A stretch of 64,000 nucleotides of DNA from Deltaproteobacteria bacterium (GTDB lineage Bacteria; Myxococcota_A; UBA9160; SZUA-336). The stretch lies in assembly GCA_016875225.1 (NCBI GenBank), contig VGRW01000002.1, forward strand, positions 58,889 through 122,888, written 5' to 3'. Positions 40,424-48,726 of the stretch are shown here, one piece after another. The position numbers were made by a program, and so were the translations under genes. Each line of letters begins with the position of its first letter. Position 1 is the first letter of the stretch. Below the pieces are notes generated by a model. That model made no database searches and had not been told where the DNA came from. It saw only the letters and a list, made by a program, of their open reading frames with translations.

Positions 40424-41674
40424 ATGAGCGAGCGTTTCGACGCGATCGTGATCGGCGGCGGGGTCGTCGGTGCGGCGAGCGCACATCACCTGGCCGAGCG
40501 CGGCGCGAGCGTGGTCCTGCTCGAGCGCGGCGAGATCTGCTCCGGCGCGTCGTACGGAAACGCGGGCTGGATCTTCCCGAGTCACGGCACACCGCTTCCC
40601 GCGCCGGGCGTGATCGGACAGGCGCTGCGCTGGCTCTTCGATCCCGAGAGCCCGTTCTACGTGAAGCCGCGACTCGACCTCGAGCTCGTTCGCTGGCTCG
40701 CAGGCTTTCTTCGCGCCGCAACGGCGACGCGAGCGCGGGAGACGCTGCGGCTGAATCGCGAGCTCTCGCTCGCGAACCTGGCGCTCTGCGCGGAGCTCGC
40801 GTCCCGGCCGGGCGTCGAGATCGGCTTCGCCCGACGCGGGCTGATCGTGCTCTGCGAAAGCGAGGCGGGTCTCGCGGCCGCGCACCACGAAGACGGAGTC
40901 CTGCGCGAGCTCGGCGGCGACGGCCGGGCCCTCTCGCCGGCCGACGTTCGCGAGCTCGCGCCGCGCGTCGCGGGCGCGATCACCGGCGGCGTGCTCTTCC
41001 CCGTCGACGCGCACGTCCAGCCGGCGCGGCTGGTCGCGGAGCTGGCGAGGCTCGCGGTCGCGCGCGGCGCGCGGATCCGGACCGGCCACGAGGTGCTCGC
41101 GATCGCGCGCGACGGGCGCCGCATCACGCACGTGCGCACCACGCGCGGGGACTTCGAAGCCGGAGAGGTCGTGATCGCGGGCGGAGCCTGGTCGCCGCAG
41201 ATCTCGCGAGATCTCGGTCTCCGGCTCCCGGTGCAGGGCGCGAAGGGCTACAGCATCACCGTTCGGTGTCCCTCCGATTTCGGCGAGACACCGATCATGC
41301 TCTCCGAGTCGAAGGTCTTCGTCACGCCCATGGGCGAGGTCCTGCGCTTCGGCGGCACGCTCGAGCTCGCGGGGCTGGATCTCTCGGTGAACCTGCGCCG
41401 CGTGCGCGCCGTGGAGCGCGCCGTCGCGCGCGTGCTGCCGGGCGTGGAGACCGAGCCGCACGTCGAGACCTGGCGGGGTTTGCGGCCGCTCACGCCGGAC
41501 GATCGCCCCATCCTCGGCCGCACCCGGAAGTTCGACAATCTCGTGATCGCCACCGGCCACGGAATGAGCGGGATATCGCAGGGCGTGATCAGCGGTAGGC
41601 TCGTGGCCGAGATCGTCGCCGGCGAGCGCACCGGTCTCGACCTCGCGCCGTTCTCGCCGGATCGATTCGGATAG
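40424..41674 (+). CDS. FAD-dependent amine/D-amino-acid oxidoreductase (DadA-like)
   Basis: A 416-residue DAO-family flavoprotein. The dinucleotide fold is IVIGGGVVGAASAHHLAERG (about residues 8-27), followed by ASYGNAGWIFPSH, the DAHVQPARLV region and a C-terminal GTLELAG and TGHGMSGISQG that complete the FAD site. It resembles D-amino acid dehydrogenase (DadA) or proline/glycine oxidases. The electron acceptor and substrate are not fixed by sequence. ATG 40424 is 19 bases after the phosphatase stop. A DUF488 gene starts 3 bases after it. Confidence 0.88.
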   Translation: MSERFDAIVIGGGVVGAASAHHLAERGASVVLLERGEICSGASYGNAGWIFPSHGTPLPAPGVIGQALRWLFDPESPFYVKPRLDLELVRWLAGFLRAATATRARETLRLNRELSLANLALCAELASRPGVEIGFARRGLIVLCESEAGLAAAHHEDGVLRELGGDGRALSPADVRELAPRVAGAITGGVLFPVDAHVQPARLVAELARLAVARGARIRTGHEVLAIARDGRRITHVRTTRGDFEAGEVVIAGGAWSPQISRDLGLRLPVQGAKGYSITVRCPSDFGETPIMLSESKVFVTPMGEVLRFGGTLELAGLDLSVNLRRVRAVERAVARVLPGVETEPHVETWRGLRPLTPDDRPILGRTRKFDNLVIATGHGMSGISQGVISGRLVAEIVAGERTGLDLAPFSPDRFG

Positions 41675-41677
41675 CCC

Positions 41678-42208
41678 GTGGAGATTTCGAGCGTCGGCCA
41701 CTCGTCGCTCACACGCGCGGAGCTCGTGAGCCTGCTCGGGGAGAGCCGGATCGCGCTGGTCGCCGACGTGCGACGCTTTCCGGTGTCGAAGCGCCACCCG
41801 CAGCACGCCCGGCCCTCGCTCGAAGCCGGGCTTCGCGCCGCGGGGATCGACTACGTCTTTCTCGGCAGCGAGCTCGGCGGGCGCCTTTCGCCTGCGATCC
41901 CGATCGAGCGCTCGGCGAACCGCGCGCTCCGCGAGCCTGCCCTCCGGGCCTACGCCGACGCGCTCGGATCGCAGCCGTTCGAGGCCGGGCTCGCTCGGCT
42001 CGAGTCGCTCGCGCACGAGCGGAGCTGCGCCTTCCTGTGCGCGGAGCGCGACTGGCGGCAGTGTCACCGGCGCATCCTCTCCGACGCCCTGGTCGCGCGC
42101 GGCTGGCGCGTCGTCCACCTCGCGCATCCGAGCTCCCGCGAGCTGCACGTTCTCGATCCGCTGGCGCGGGTCCAGGGCGGCCGGCTCTGCTACCCGTCGC
42201 TGCTCTAG
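41678..42208 (+). CDS. DUF488-family protein
   Basis: A 176-residue DUF488 protein, an uncharacterised family. Recognisable features are the N-terminal SSVGHS, the LVADVRRFPVSKRHP segment and the C-terminal LCAERDWRQCHRRIL with a conserved Cys and His pair. The gene starts with GTG 3 bases after the FAD oxidoreductase. No enzyme activity is established for the family, and context does not add one. Confidence 0.85.
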   Translation: MEISSVGHSSLTRAELVSLLGESRIALVADVRRFPVSKRHPQHARPSLEAGLRAAGIDYVFLGSELGGRLSPAIPIERSANRALREPALRAYADALGSQPFEAGLARLESLAHERSCAFLCAERDWRQCHRRILSDALVARGWRVVHLAHPSSRELHVLDPLARVQGGRLCYPSLL

Positions 42209-42268
42209 GGCCGGGCTCGCGGGGGGATCTAAAGCCGGCCCGTGCGTCGCGTCGAAGAGGCATGAGAC

Positions 42269-42730
42269 ATGCGCGCCCTGCTCGCCTCGCTCGCGCTGCT
42301 GCTCGCGGGTCCGCCCACGCCATCGATCGGCGAGCCGGCGCGTGACGTGGATCGGGCGTCGTTCCCCGGCGTCCTGGTCACGGTGCGCACGATCGCGATC
42401 GACGGGCTCGAGGGGCTCGGCGTCGACGAGAACGCGCTGCTCGAGCAGAGCGTGCATCTCGCCTGGGACGAGGGTCAGATTCCGCCGGGCTGGGTGGCGC
42501 CGCGCGCGCGGAGCTTCGGACGCCCGGTTCCGCTCTGGCAGCTCGGTGGCACCGACCGCAGGGGACGGGTCCTTCACGGCTCCGCGCTCGGCGCGCTGCT
42601 CGGCGAGCTCGAACGGGCGCTGCGCGAGCGCGGCGTGTCGAACGTGCGCATCGCGCTGGACGGGAACGCGCTCTCGCGCCTGTCTACACCGGGAAGCGAC
42701 GGCCTGCTGCTCCTGCGCGTCCGCCGCTAG
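42269..42730 (+). CDS. hypothetical exported protein
   Basis: A 153-residue protein that starts MRALLASLALLLAG, a probable signal peptide or anchor, followed by an acidic domain of short strands and helices. It includes LGVDENALLEQSVHLAWDEGQIP and ends in LLLLRVRR. I do not recognise a family. It has a GAAGAGG ribosome site and an own leader after DUF488. The next gene is a lipoprotein on the same strand 49 bases on, so the two may belong to an envelope function. Confidence 0.6.
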   Translation: MRALLASLALLLAGPPTPSIGEPARDVDRASFPGVLVTVRTIAIDGLEGLGVDENALLEQSVHLAWDEGQIPPGWVAPRARSFGRPVPLWQLGGTDRRGRVLHGSALGALLGELERALRERGVSNVRIALDGNALSRLSTPGSDGLLLLRVRR

Positions 42731-42779
42731 CACGGGCTCGGCCGGCGGGGTACGCTCGGTCTCTCCCACGGAGGCAAGC

Positions 42780-43310
42780 ATGCGGCGGATCCTCGGCTCC
42801 CTGATGGTACTGGCGCTGGTCCTGGTCGGCGGTTGCAAGGATTCCGCCGAGAAGGCGGACGGTCCTTCTGCCGAAGGCGCGCCGATCCGCGCGCGAAGCT
42901 TCCCCGAGATCTGGATCGACCTGCTGGCCGAGCGCGATCGCGTCCAGGCGGTGGTCTCGAAGGGCACCGACATGTGGCACCCGGAGTGCAAAGAGGTCGC
43001 CGACTCCGCGACCCGGATCGACGCCCTCGCCGCGGAGCTCGGCCAGCGCGTGGCGGAGCAGCTCAGCGAAGGCGCTCGTCAGCGTGGCATCTCGGAGCTG
43101 ATCGTATACCTGCAGGTCACCGCGTCGACGTTGCGCGAGAACGGGATCGCGGAGGTCGTGGGCGCCATGCCGGGGCTCATGATCGCGCTCGACGACATCC
43201 TCCAGAATCTGGAGAAGCGCTTCACTCCCGAGGAGATCGGCAGCGAGAGCGTGGTCACTCGGCCCGGCTTCAACCCGGTCCGTCCGCCTCCGCCGCCCTC
43301 GCCGATCTGA
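42780..43310 (+). CDS. hypothetical lipoprotein
   Basis: A 176-residue predicted lipoprotein. The signal sequence is MRRILGSLMVLALVLVGGC with the lipobox LVGGC and Cys at 19. The mature part is helical and acidic, with Met-Trp-His-Pro-Glu-Cys in one loop, ending in a proline-rich tail RPPPPPSPI. The pattern of helices with a conserved His and Cys near MWHPECKE suggests a small periplasmic helical bundle. No function is known. ATG at 42780 follows GGAGG. The 3' end overlaps the convergent EVE gene by 41 bases. Confidence 0.75.
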   Translation: MRRILGSLMVLALVLVGGCKDSAEKADGPSAEGAPIRARSFPEIWIDLLAERDRVQAVVSKGTDMWHPECKEVADSATRIDALAAELGQRVAEQLSEGARQRGISELIVYLQVTASTLRENGIAEVVGAMPGLMIALDDILQNLEKRFTPEEIGSESVVTRPGFNPVRPPPPPSPI

Positions 43311-43743
43311 GCGCGAGTCCGCGCGGCAGGGTCGTGCGGCCGATCTCGAGCAGGCGATCGAACTGCGGCTTCGAGAGCGGCATCACCGAGAGCCTCGGTT
43401 GCGTCACGAGCGCGAGTCTCCCGAGCGCGCGATCGGCGCGGATCTCGGCGAGCGGTACGGGCCGGGCGAAGGGTCTCACGGCCTCGATCCCGACGGCGAT
43501 CCAGCGCGGGTCGTCGCTGGTCGGGTCAGGGCGCGCGGCCTGGCAGACTCGTGCGATCCCGACGACATCGGCGTCGTGTGAGTGGTAGAAGAGCACGAGG
43601 TCGGAGATCGCCATCGCCGCCAGGTTGTTCCGCGCCTGGTGGTTGCGCACGCCCTCCCAGAGCGTGGTCCGTTCCGCCACCAGCTGCGAGAACGGATAGA
43701 CCTCGGGTTCGGACTTCAGCAGCCAGAAGGCGGGCGCCGTCAG
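43270..43743 (-). CDS. EVE-domain protein
   Basis: A 157-residue EVE (PUA-like) domain protein. The family start WLLKSEPEVYPFSQL, WEGVRNHQARNNL and FYHSHDADVVGIARV are clear. EVE proteins bind modified bases in RNA or DNA and may act in translation or defence; no restriction or toxin gene is adjacent. The only usable start is CTG at 43743, overlapping the upstream stop as CTGA and lying six residues before WLLKSEP, where family members usually begin. There is no ATG, GTG or TTG in frame for at least 30 codons upstream. The 3' end lies inside the lipoprotein gene on the opposite strand. Confidence 0.87.
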   Translation of the reverse strand: MTAPAFWLLKSEPEVYPFSQLVAERTTLWEGVRNHQARNNLAAMAISDLVLFYHSHDADVVGIARVCQAARPDPTSDDPRWIAVGIEAVRPFARPVPLAEIRADRALGRLALVTQPRLSVMPLSKPQFDRLLEIGRTTLPRGLALRSARAAEADGPG

Positions 43744-44897
43744 ACGAGCGATCGCAGCGATTCCGGCATCGTCTTCGCGACGCGAATGATCGGAATTCCG
43801 GTCTGGCGCGCGTCGTACATCTCGCGCATCGCGCGCGGGAGATCCTCGAAGGCGTAGATCTCCTTGTGCACGGTCGGCTTGAAGACGACGCCGTAGAGCT
43901 CGGTGGCCGCGGCGCAGCCCTCGACGGTCTCGTAGTGAGTGTGGTCGATCGTGACCTGCTTCACGGACTGCAGCGTCGAGTTGTAGCTGACCTGCTGCGA
44001 GAGCTGCCATCCCGCGGAGACGTTCACGCCGCAGCGCGCGGCGACCGCGAGACCCGCGTCGAAGACCGGTCCGCGCAGCATGTCGCAGACGATGTGCATG
44101 TTGACCCCGTTGGTGAGCTTCTTGACCTCGCCGTGGAACGCCTTCACGTCGTCGCGCGAGGCGAAGCGGTTGTACGCCTTCTGGTCGATTCCGCGGATTC
44201 CCTGGCGCGACAGCGCCTCGCGGCGGTCGGGGGAGCCGGAGCAGAAGAAGGCATGGTGGCCTTCGGCCTTGGCGAGCATGAGGAAGCACTCGCCGACTCC
44301 GCCTCCGAACGAGAGCACGTTCAGGCGTCGCAGCTTGGTGTCGGGCACCTTGAGCCGGAAGATCCCCAGCGCCCGTCGCCACATGTGATAGGCGGTCGGC
44401 GCTCGCAGCGGCAGCGCCGCCATCTCCCACAGGCTCAGGCCGCAGTCGAGCGGGGCGGGCACGAGCTGCCACTCGCCGACGACCGCCTCCTCCGCGTACC
44501 AGCCGATCGAGTCCGGCTGGTCGTAGGCCCAGATCCGCATCGGGTAGCCGTAGCCGTCGGGCTGACCATTGCAGTGCGTGAGCGCGACGTCGCCGGGCTT
44601 GAAGCGTTTGACGTCGCTTCCGACCGCGAGCACCTCGCCGACGGCCGAGTTCCCGGGATAGATCTTCCCGCCGCGAGAGGCCGCGATGCTGTCGGTGTCC
44701 GCGAGCACGGCGTGATCGACGTTGTGCTCGCCCGACGCGGCCAGGATGCGCAGATGGACGTCGGCGGGACCGAGCTTGCGAAGCGCGAGCTGATCGAGCT
44801 TTATCACGTTCGCGAACTCGAAGCTGGAGACGTCGCCGCCGACGCGCTCCTTCTCGGCGACGATGTCCGCGGCGCTGATCGAGTAGGCTTTGACCAT
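43740..44897 (-). CDS. medium-chain dehydrogenase/reductase (MDR) family protein
   Basis: A 385-residue MDR protein. The N-terminal barrel includes a PGNSAVGEVLAVGSDVKRFKPGDV segment, and the Rossmann half has LSFGGGVGECFLMLAKAEG for NADP binding. The structural and catalytic zinc Cys sets of alcohol dehydrogenases are absent, so a zinc-independent NADPH reductase, such as quinone or enoyl reductase, is likely. ATG 44897 overlaps head to head with the ATG of the GntR gene (shared CATG). Its stop contains the EVE start. Probably regulated by the divergent GntR protein. Confidence 0.85.
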   Translation of the reverse strand: MVKAYSISAADIVAEKERVGGDVSSFEFANVIKLDQLALRKLGPADVHLRILAASGEHNVDHAVLADTDSIAASRGGKIYPGNSAVGEVLAVGSDVKRFKPGDVALTHCNGQPDGYGYPMRIWAYDQPDSIGWYAEEAVVGEWQLVPAPLDCGLSLWEMAALPLRAPTAYHMWRRALGIFRLKVPDTKLRRLNVLSFGGGVGECFLMLAKAEGHHAFFCSGSPDRREALSRQGIRGIDQKAYNRFASRDDVKAFHGEVKKLTNGVNMHIVCDMLRGPVFDAGLAVAARCGVNVSAGWQLSQQVSYNSTLQSVKQVTIDHTHYETVEGCAAATELYGVVFKPTVHKEIYAFEDLPRAMREMYDARQTGIPIIRVAKTMPESLRSLV

Positions 44898-45627
44898 GCC
44901 AGCGATGATGAACGCGACGCCCACCGAGATCAAGTCGCCGCTCCTGCTCGACGAGGTCGTGGCGCGGATCCGGCAGAAGATCCTCGACGGGTCGTTCGCG
45001 CCAGGGGAGCGCCTGCCGGCCGAGCGCGAGCTCGCCTCGAGCCTGCGCGTGAATCGCAGCTCGATCCGCGAGGCGCTGAAGAAGCTCGAGCAGCTGCGCC
45101 TGGTCGAGATCCAGCCCGGCTCGGGAGCGCGCGTGCGGGACGCGGAGCACGCGAGCTTCGAGATCGTCTCGTCGCTGATCTCGGACGGCGGCGAGTCCGA
45201 CGCGGCGGGCGTCCGGGAGCTGCTCGAGCTGCGCGAGATCGTGCTCGCGGGCACGCTGCAGCTCGCGCTCCTGCGCGCGAGCGACGCCGAGCTCGAAACC
45301 TGCGCGGCGGATCTGCGCCGCGCGGCCAGCCTGGAGCGCTCCGACGCCGAGTTTCTCGAGTCGCTCCGCGAGCTGCAGGTCGTGTTCGCGCGAATGACTC
45401 ACAACCGGGTGCTCCGGATCCTCGCGAACTCTCTCTCGCGCTTTCTCGCGGAGCAGGGCCCGCTTCGCGCGCCGGGCGATCTGGTCGCGGAGCGGAAGAA
45501 GCTGCGACCGCTGCTGCAGCGTCTCGGAGTCTCGATCTCGGCCCGCGATTCCGAGACGGCCGATCGGGCGGGACGCGAGCTGCTGCGCCGTTCCACCAAG
45601 CTCTTCGCGGACGGAATCCGGACCTGA
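44896..45627 (+). CDS. GntR/FadR-family transcriptional regulator
   Basis: A 243-residue regulator. The winged helix-turn-helix runs from about residue 20 to 80 (FAPGERLPAERELASSLRVNRSSIREALKKLE, GSGARVRD), followed by an FCD-like all-helical effector domain. Start choice is unclear. ATG at 44896, 44905 and 44908 all fit, and TTG at 44890 is also open. The first of these overlaps the divergent MDR start base for base, so promoters must lie inside the neighbouring coding regions. It probably controls the MDR gene. FadR-type regulators bind acyl-CoA or carboxylic acids. Confidence 0.85.
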   Translation: MPAMMNATPTEIKSPLLLDEVVARIRQKILDGSFAPGERLPAERELASSLRVNRSSIREALKKLEQLRLVEIQPGSGARVRDAEHASFEIVSSLISDGGESDAAGVRELLELREIVLAGTLQLALLRASDAELETCAADLRRAASLERSDAEFLESLRELQVVFARMTHNRVLRILANSLSRFLAEQGPLRAPGDLVAERKKLRPLLQRLGVSISARDSETADRAGRELLRRSTKLFADGIRT

Positions 45628-45630
45628 CGG

Positions 45631-45659
45631 TTGACCCTGTGCACGCGGCGCGATAAAAC
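45631..45659 (+). promoter_or_regulatory. promoter of the methyltransferase operon
   Basis: TTGACC (45631-45636), a 17-base spacer and TAAAAC (45654-45659) form a good housekeeping-type promoter. The transcript would start near 45666 and carry the ribosome site TAGGAG before ATG 45700. The same TTGACC and 17-base spacing recurs before actA. Confidence 0.55.
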
Positions 45660-45699
45660 CCGTCGGGCCCGGTGCATTGCCGCCTAGGAGCAGGTTTCG

Positions 45700-46308
45700 A
45701 TGAAGTCCCCCGCGCGTCCACGAGCCTCGACCGCCCGCCAGTCGCTCGAGTTCTTCAAGGGCTTCCTGAAGAACCCGCGCGAGGTCGGATCGGTGATTCC
45801 GAGCTCGCGGTTCCTCACGCGGCGGACTCTCGAGTGCGGCGGCATCGCGCAGGCGCGCGTCATCGTCGAGCTCGGTCCCGGAACCGGCGTGCTGACTCGC
45901 CACGCGCTCGAGCGGATGCGACCGGACGCCAAGCTCGTGGCGATCGAGATCAGCTCCGACTTCGTCGAGGTGCTGCGCAAGGAGCTTCCCGACCCGCGGC
46001 TCTACATCCACCACGGCAGCGCGACCGAGATCGAGGCGGCGCTGGCGAAGGTGGGCGAGTCGAAGGCCGACCTGGTGATGAGCGGAATCCCGTTCTCGAC
46101 GCTCGAGCACGGGGTCGGCTTCGCGACGCTGCAGGCGGCCAAGCGGGTACTCGGCCCCGACGGCCGCTTCGTCGCCTACCAGTTCCGCAGCAAGGTGAAG
46201 GATCTCGGCGAGCCCGTCTTCGGCGCGCGGCCCGAGACCCACAGCGGCTTCTGGAACGTTCCGCCGATGAAGATCTACGTGTGGAGGCAGCGCGAGGCGC
46301 TCGCGTGA
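45700..46308 (+). CDS. class I SAM methyltransferase, PmtA-like
   Basis: A 202-residue methyltransferase. The opening FFKGFLKNPREVGSVIPSSRFL is that of the phospholipid N-methyltransferase / KsgA-like group; motif I is VIVELGPGTGVLTRHALE (residues about 54-71), and MSGIPFS replaces the NPPY of true rRNA dimethylases. It may methylate phosphatidylethanolamine, which would give choline or dimethyl lipids. It is first of a four-gene plus-strand unit (methyltransferase, dienelactone hydrolase, DUF6285-like, alpha/beta hydrolase) with a good promoter. Confidence 0.8.
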   Translation: MKSPARPRASTARQSLEFFKGFLKNPREVGSVIPSSRFLTRRTLECGGIAQARVIVELGPGTGVLTRHALERMRPDAKLVAIEISSDFVEVLRKELPDPRLYIHHGSATEIEAALAKVGESKADLVMSGIPFSTLEHGVGFATLQAAKRVLGPDGRFVAYQFRSKVKDLGEPVFGARPETHSGFWNVPPMKIYVWRQREALA

Positions 46309-47045
46309 ACGTCGAGTTCGCGAGCGGCCCCGAGCGGCTCCGCGGCGCGCTCTACCTGCCCGAGCAGATTCCGGGCGATACTCGAACGCGGCTGCCGCGG
46401 CCGGGCGTGATCGTGATCCACGACGTCTGGGGTCTGTACGATCCGTACCACCGCGCCGCGGAGCGCCTGGCCCGCGCCGGATTCGTCGCCCTGGCGCTCG
46501 ATCTGTACTCGCGCGGCGAGAAGCCCGGCACGCCGGCGGACATGCCCGCCGTGATGCGGTTCCTGCATCGCCTGCCGGATCGGCGCGTGCTCTCCGACAT
46601 CGCGGCGGCGGTCGCCTGGCTCGGTTCGCGGCCCGAGGTCGCGGGGCGAAAAGTCGGGCTCACCGGCTTCTGCATGGGCGGGAAGTACGCGTGTCTCGCC
46701 GCCGCGCGCTGCGCCGGACTGTCGGCGGTGGTCTCCTGGTACGGACTGCTGCGCGCGGACGCGATCGACGAGGCGAATCCGGAGCACGCGTCGGACGCGC
46801 TCGCAGATCTCGCCATCCCGCTGCTCGCGCTGTTCGGCTCCGAGGACGTGTTCATTCCCCTGGCCGAGGTCGAGGAGCTGCGCGCGAAGGCTGCCTCGCG
46901 CGGGTTGCCGCTCGAGACCGTGGTCTACACCGGAGCGGGTCACGCGTTCGCCAACGAGTCCCGCGCCGAGAGCTACCGGTCCGAGGCCGCGGCCGACGCG
47001 TGGCAGCGGGCGATCGCATTCCTGTCGCGAGAGCTGGAGGGCTAG
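46305..47045 (+). CDS. dienelactone hydrolase family protein
   Basis: A 246-residue alpha/beta hydrolase. The nucleophile Cys is C123 in TGFCMGGKYA, the diagnostic Cys of dienelactone hydrolases; the Asp lies near FGSEDVFIP and the His in TGAGHAFAN. It hydrolyses a dienelactone or a similar ester. Start GTG at 46305 overlaps the methyltransferase stop as GTGA. No chlorocatechol genes are nearby, so a general esterase role is as likely as chloroaromatic breakdown. Confidence 0.88.
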   Translation: MNVEFASGPERLRGALYLPEQIPGDTRTRLPRPGVIVIHDVWGLYDPYHRAAERLARAGFVALALDLYSRGEKPGTPADMPAVMRFLHRLPDRRVLSDIAAAVAWLGSRPEVAGRKVGLTGFCMGGKYACLAAARCAGLSAVVSWYGLLRADAIDEANPEHASDALADLAIPLLALFGSEDVFIPLAEVEELRAKAASRGLPLETVVYTGAGHAFANESRAESYRSEAAADAWQRAIAFLSRELEG

Positions 47046-47047
47046 CC

Positions 47048-47431
47048 GTGGATCGGCCGACGAAGCAGGAGCTCCTGGCTGCCGTGCGGAGCTTCCTCGA
47101 GAAGGACCTGCTGCCCGAGCTCGAGGGCGTGCGGCGCTTCCACGCCCGCGTCTCGATCAACGCGCTCGGCATCGTGCTGCGCGAGCTCGAGCTCGAGGGC
47201 GTGCACAGAGCCGCGCAGCATGCGCGCCTCTGCGAGCTGCTCGGCAGGGTCGATGCGAAGCCGACCGATCCGCGCGAGCTGGAGCGCTCGGTCGAGGCGC
47301 TGGAACGCGAGCTCTGCGCGCGGATCCGCGGCGGATTCGGAGCCGAGGGCGAGGCGCGATCGCGCCTGCTCGCGCACCTCCGCGCGACGACCGCCGAGCG
47401 TCTGGAAGTCTCGAACCCGAGCTATTCCTGA
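47048..47431 (+). CDS. DUF6285-like hypothetical protein
   Basis: A 127-residue helical protein that resembles the DUF6285 family: RPTKQELLAAVRSFLEKDLLPEL at the start, RFHARVSINALGIVLRELE in the middle, and the late LLAHLRATTAERLEVSNPSY. In other genomes, as I recall, this family accompanies acyl-CoA dehydrogenases and aminoglycoside-phosphotransferase-like genes. Here it stands between hydrolase genes, with the MtnK-like kinase 30 kb away. GTG start 2 bases after the previous stop. No function is known. Confidence 0.72.
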   Translation: MDRPTKQELLAAVRSFLEKDLLPELEGVRRFHARVSINALGIVLRELELEGVHRAAQHARLCELLGRVDAKPTDPRELERSVEALERELCARIRGGFGAEGEARSRLLAHLRATTAERLEVSNPSYS

Positions 47432-47460
47432 GCTAAGCTCGCGCCCGCCGGCACGGAGGG

Positions 47461-48717
47461 GTGGTGAGCGAGTTCGGTGGATCGGTGGCGCAGCTTCGCG
47501 CCGTCGCGACGAGCGTCGACGACGTCGAGTTCTCCGATCTCCACACCCGCGAGGAGCTCGCTGTCCGCACCGAGGACGGCTGGACCCTCGCGCTCACGCG
47601 CTACCGCCCGCGCGCGCAGTCCTTCCCGCAGCCGCTTCTGGGCGTGCCGCTGCTGCTCGTGCACGGCTACACGCAGAACCGTCGCGCCTGGAGCTCGGGC
47701 GAGTTCGTGAAGAGCATGCTCTACTTCGGCGCCGATCTGTTCCTGCTCGAGCTACGCGGTCACGGCAAGAGCGGAGTCGAGCAACAGAGGCGCGAGGCGC
47801 GGGCGAACGGCGGCGAGCTGCCCGCGGATCTCGACTATCTCTGGGATCTCGACTCACATCTGCTTCTCGATCTTCCTGCCGCCGTCGCCGAAGTGAAACG
47901 CATTTCCGGACGTGAGCGGATCTTCTACTGCGGTCACAGCCTAGGAGGCATCCTCGGCTACGCCTACGCGACGCTCTTCGACGATCTTCAGGGCCTGATC
48001 ACGATCGGCTCCCCGTCCGACTTCGCGCGCCTGCCGGTGTGGCTGCGTCTGCTCGCGTGGGGGCCGGTGCTGGGATTCCCCGCGATCGACGTTCTGCTCG
48101 CCGGTGCGAACCTGCTGCGCGTGGGCGCTCGCACGGTGCAGCGCCTTCCCGGGCTCACGGCTCCGACGCGCGAGTTCTCGCCCTGGCGCTTCCGGCGCCT
48201 GCCGTTCCGAGCCGCGTTCCGCTGGTTCGAGGAGAATCTGCGCAGCGCCGTTCAGGCGCCGCTCACCGGGCGTCTGCCGTTCAGTCGACCGCTGCTGTAT
48301 CAGCCGCGGAACGTGGCGCTCGGCGCGCTCCGGCCGCTGCTTCGCGAGGGCGGCAACGACGAGCCGCGCGCCACGCTCGAGCAGCTGGCTCGCTGGGCGA
48401 GGCGCGGCGAGCTCACCAGCCCGCAGCTTCGACACGACATCGCGGCGGCGTTCCCGCGCATCCGCATACCGCTCGCGATCTTCTTCGGCGACGAGGATCC
48501 GCTCGCTTCGGTCCGGACCACGAGAAACGTCTACCGGGCCGCGTCGAGCGAGTATCTGCTCTGGCGCCCGGTGAGAGGGAACAGTCACCTCGATCTGACC
48601 ATGGGCTACGACATCCGGCAGATCTGCTACGACGTGAAGAACCTGATGAGCTACGCGCTAGACCACGAGAACGGCGGAACGTCACTGCCGCGCCGCCGCC
48701 GGGCGCGCGCGGGCTGA
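47461..48717 (+). CDS. alpha/beta-hydrolase fold protein
   Basis: A 418-residue hydrolase. The oxyanion segment LLVHGYTQNRRAW and the nucleophile elbow CGHSLGG (about residue 161) are clear; the Asp is in FFGDEDPLAS and His in GNSHLDLTMG. A long insertion (about 195-310) with many Arg and Pro probably forms a lid. Acts on a lipid ester or a similar hydrophobic substrate. A TAAGCT box (47434-47439) and a GGAGG ribosome site precede the tandem GTG (47461 and 47464); which is used is not certain. Confidence 0.83.
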   Translation: MVSEFGGSVAQLRAVATSVDDVEFSDLHTREELAVRTEDGWTLALTRYRPRAQSFPQPLLGVPLLLVHGYTQNRRAWSSGEFVKSMLYFGADLFLLELRGHGKSGVEQQRREARANGGELPADLDYLWDLDSHLLLDLPAAVAEVKRISGRERIFYCGHSLGGILGYAYATLFDDLQGLITIGSPSDFARLPVWLRLLAWGPVLGFPAIDVLLAGANLLRVGARTVQRLPGLTAPTREFSPWRFRRLPFRAAFRWFEENLRSAVQAPLTGRLPFSRPLLYQPRNVALGALRPLLREGGNDEPRATLEQLARWARRGELTSPQLRHDIAAAFPRIRIPLAIFFGDEDPLASVRTTRNVYRAASSEYLLWRPVRGNSHLDLTMGYDIRQICYDVKNLMSYALDHENGGTSLPRRRRARAG

Positions 48718-48726
48718 AGTCGCGCT

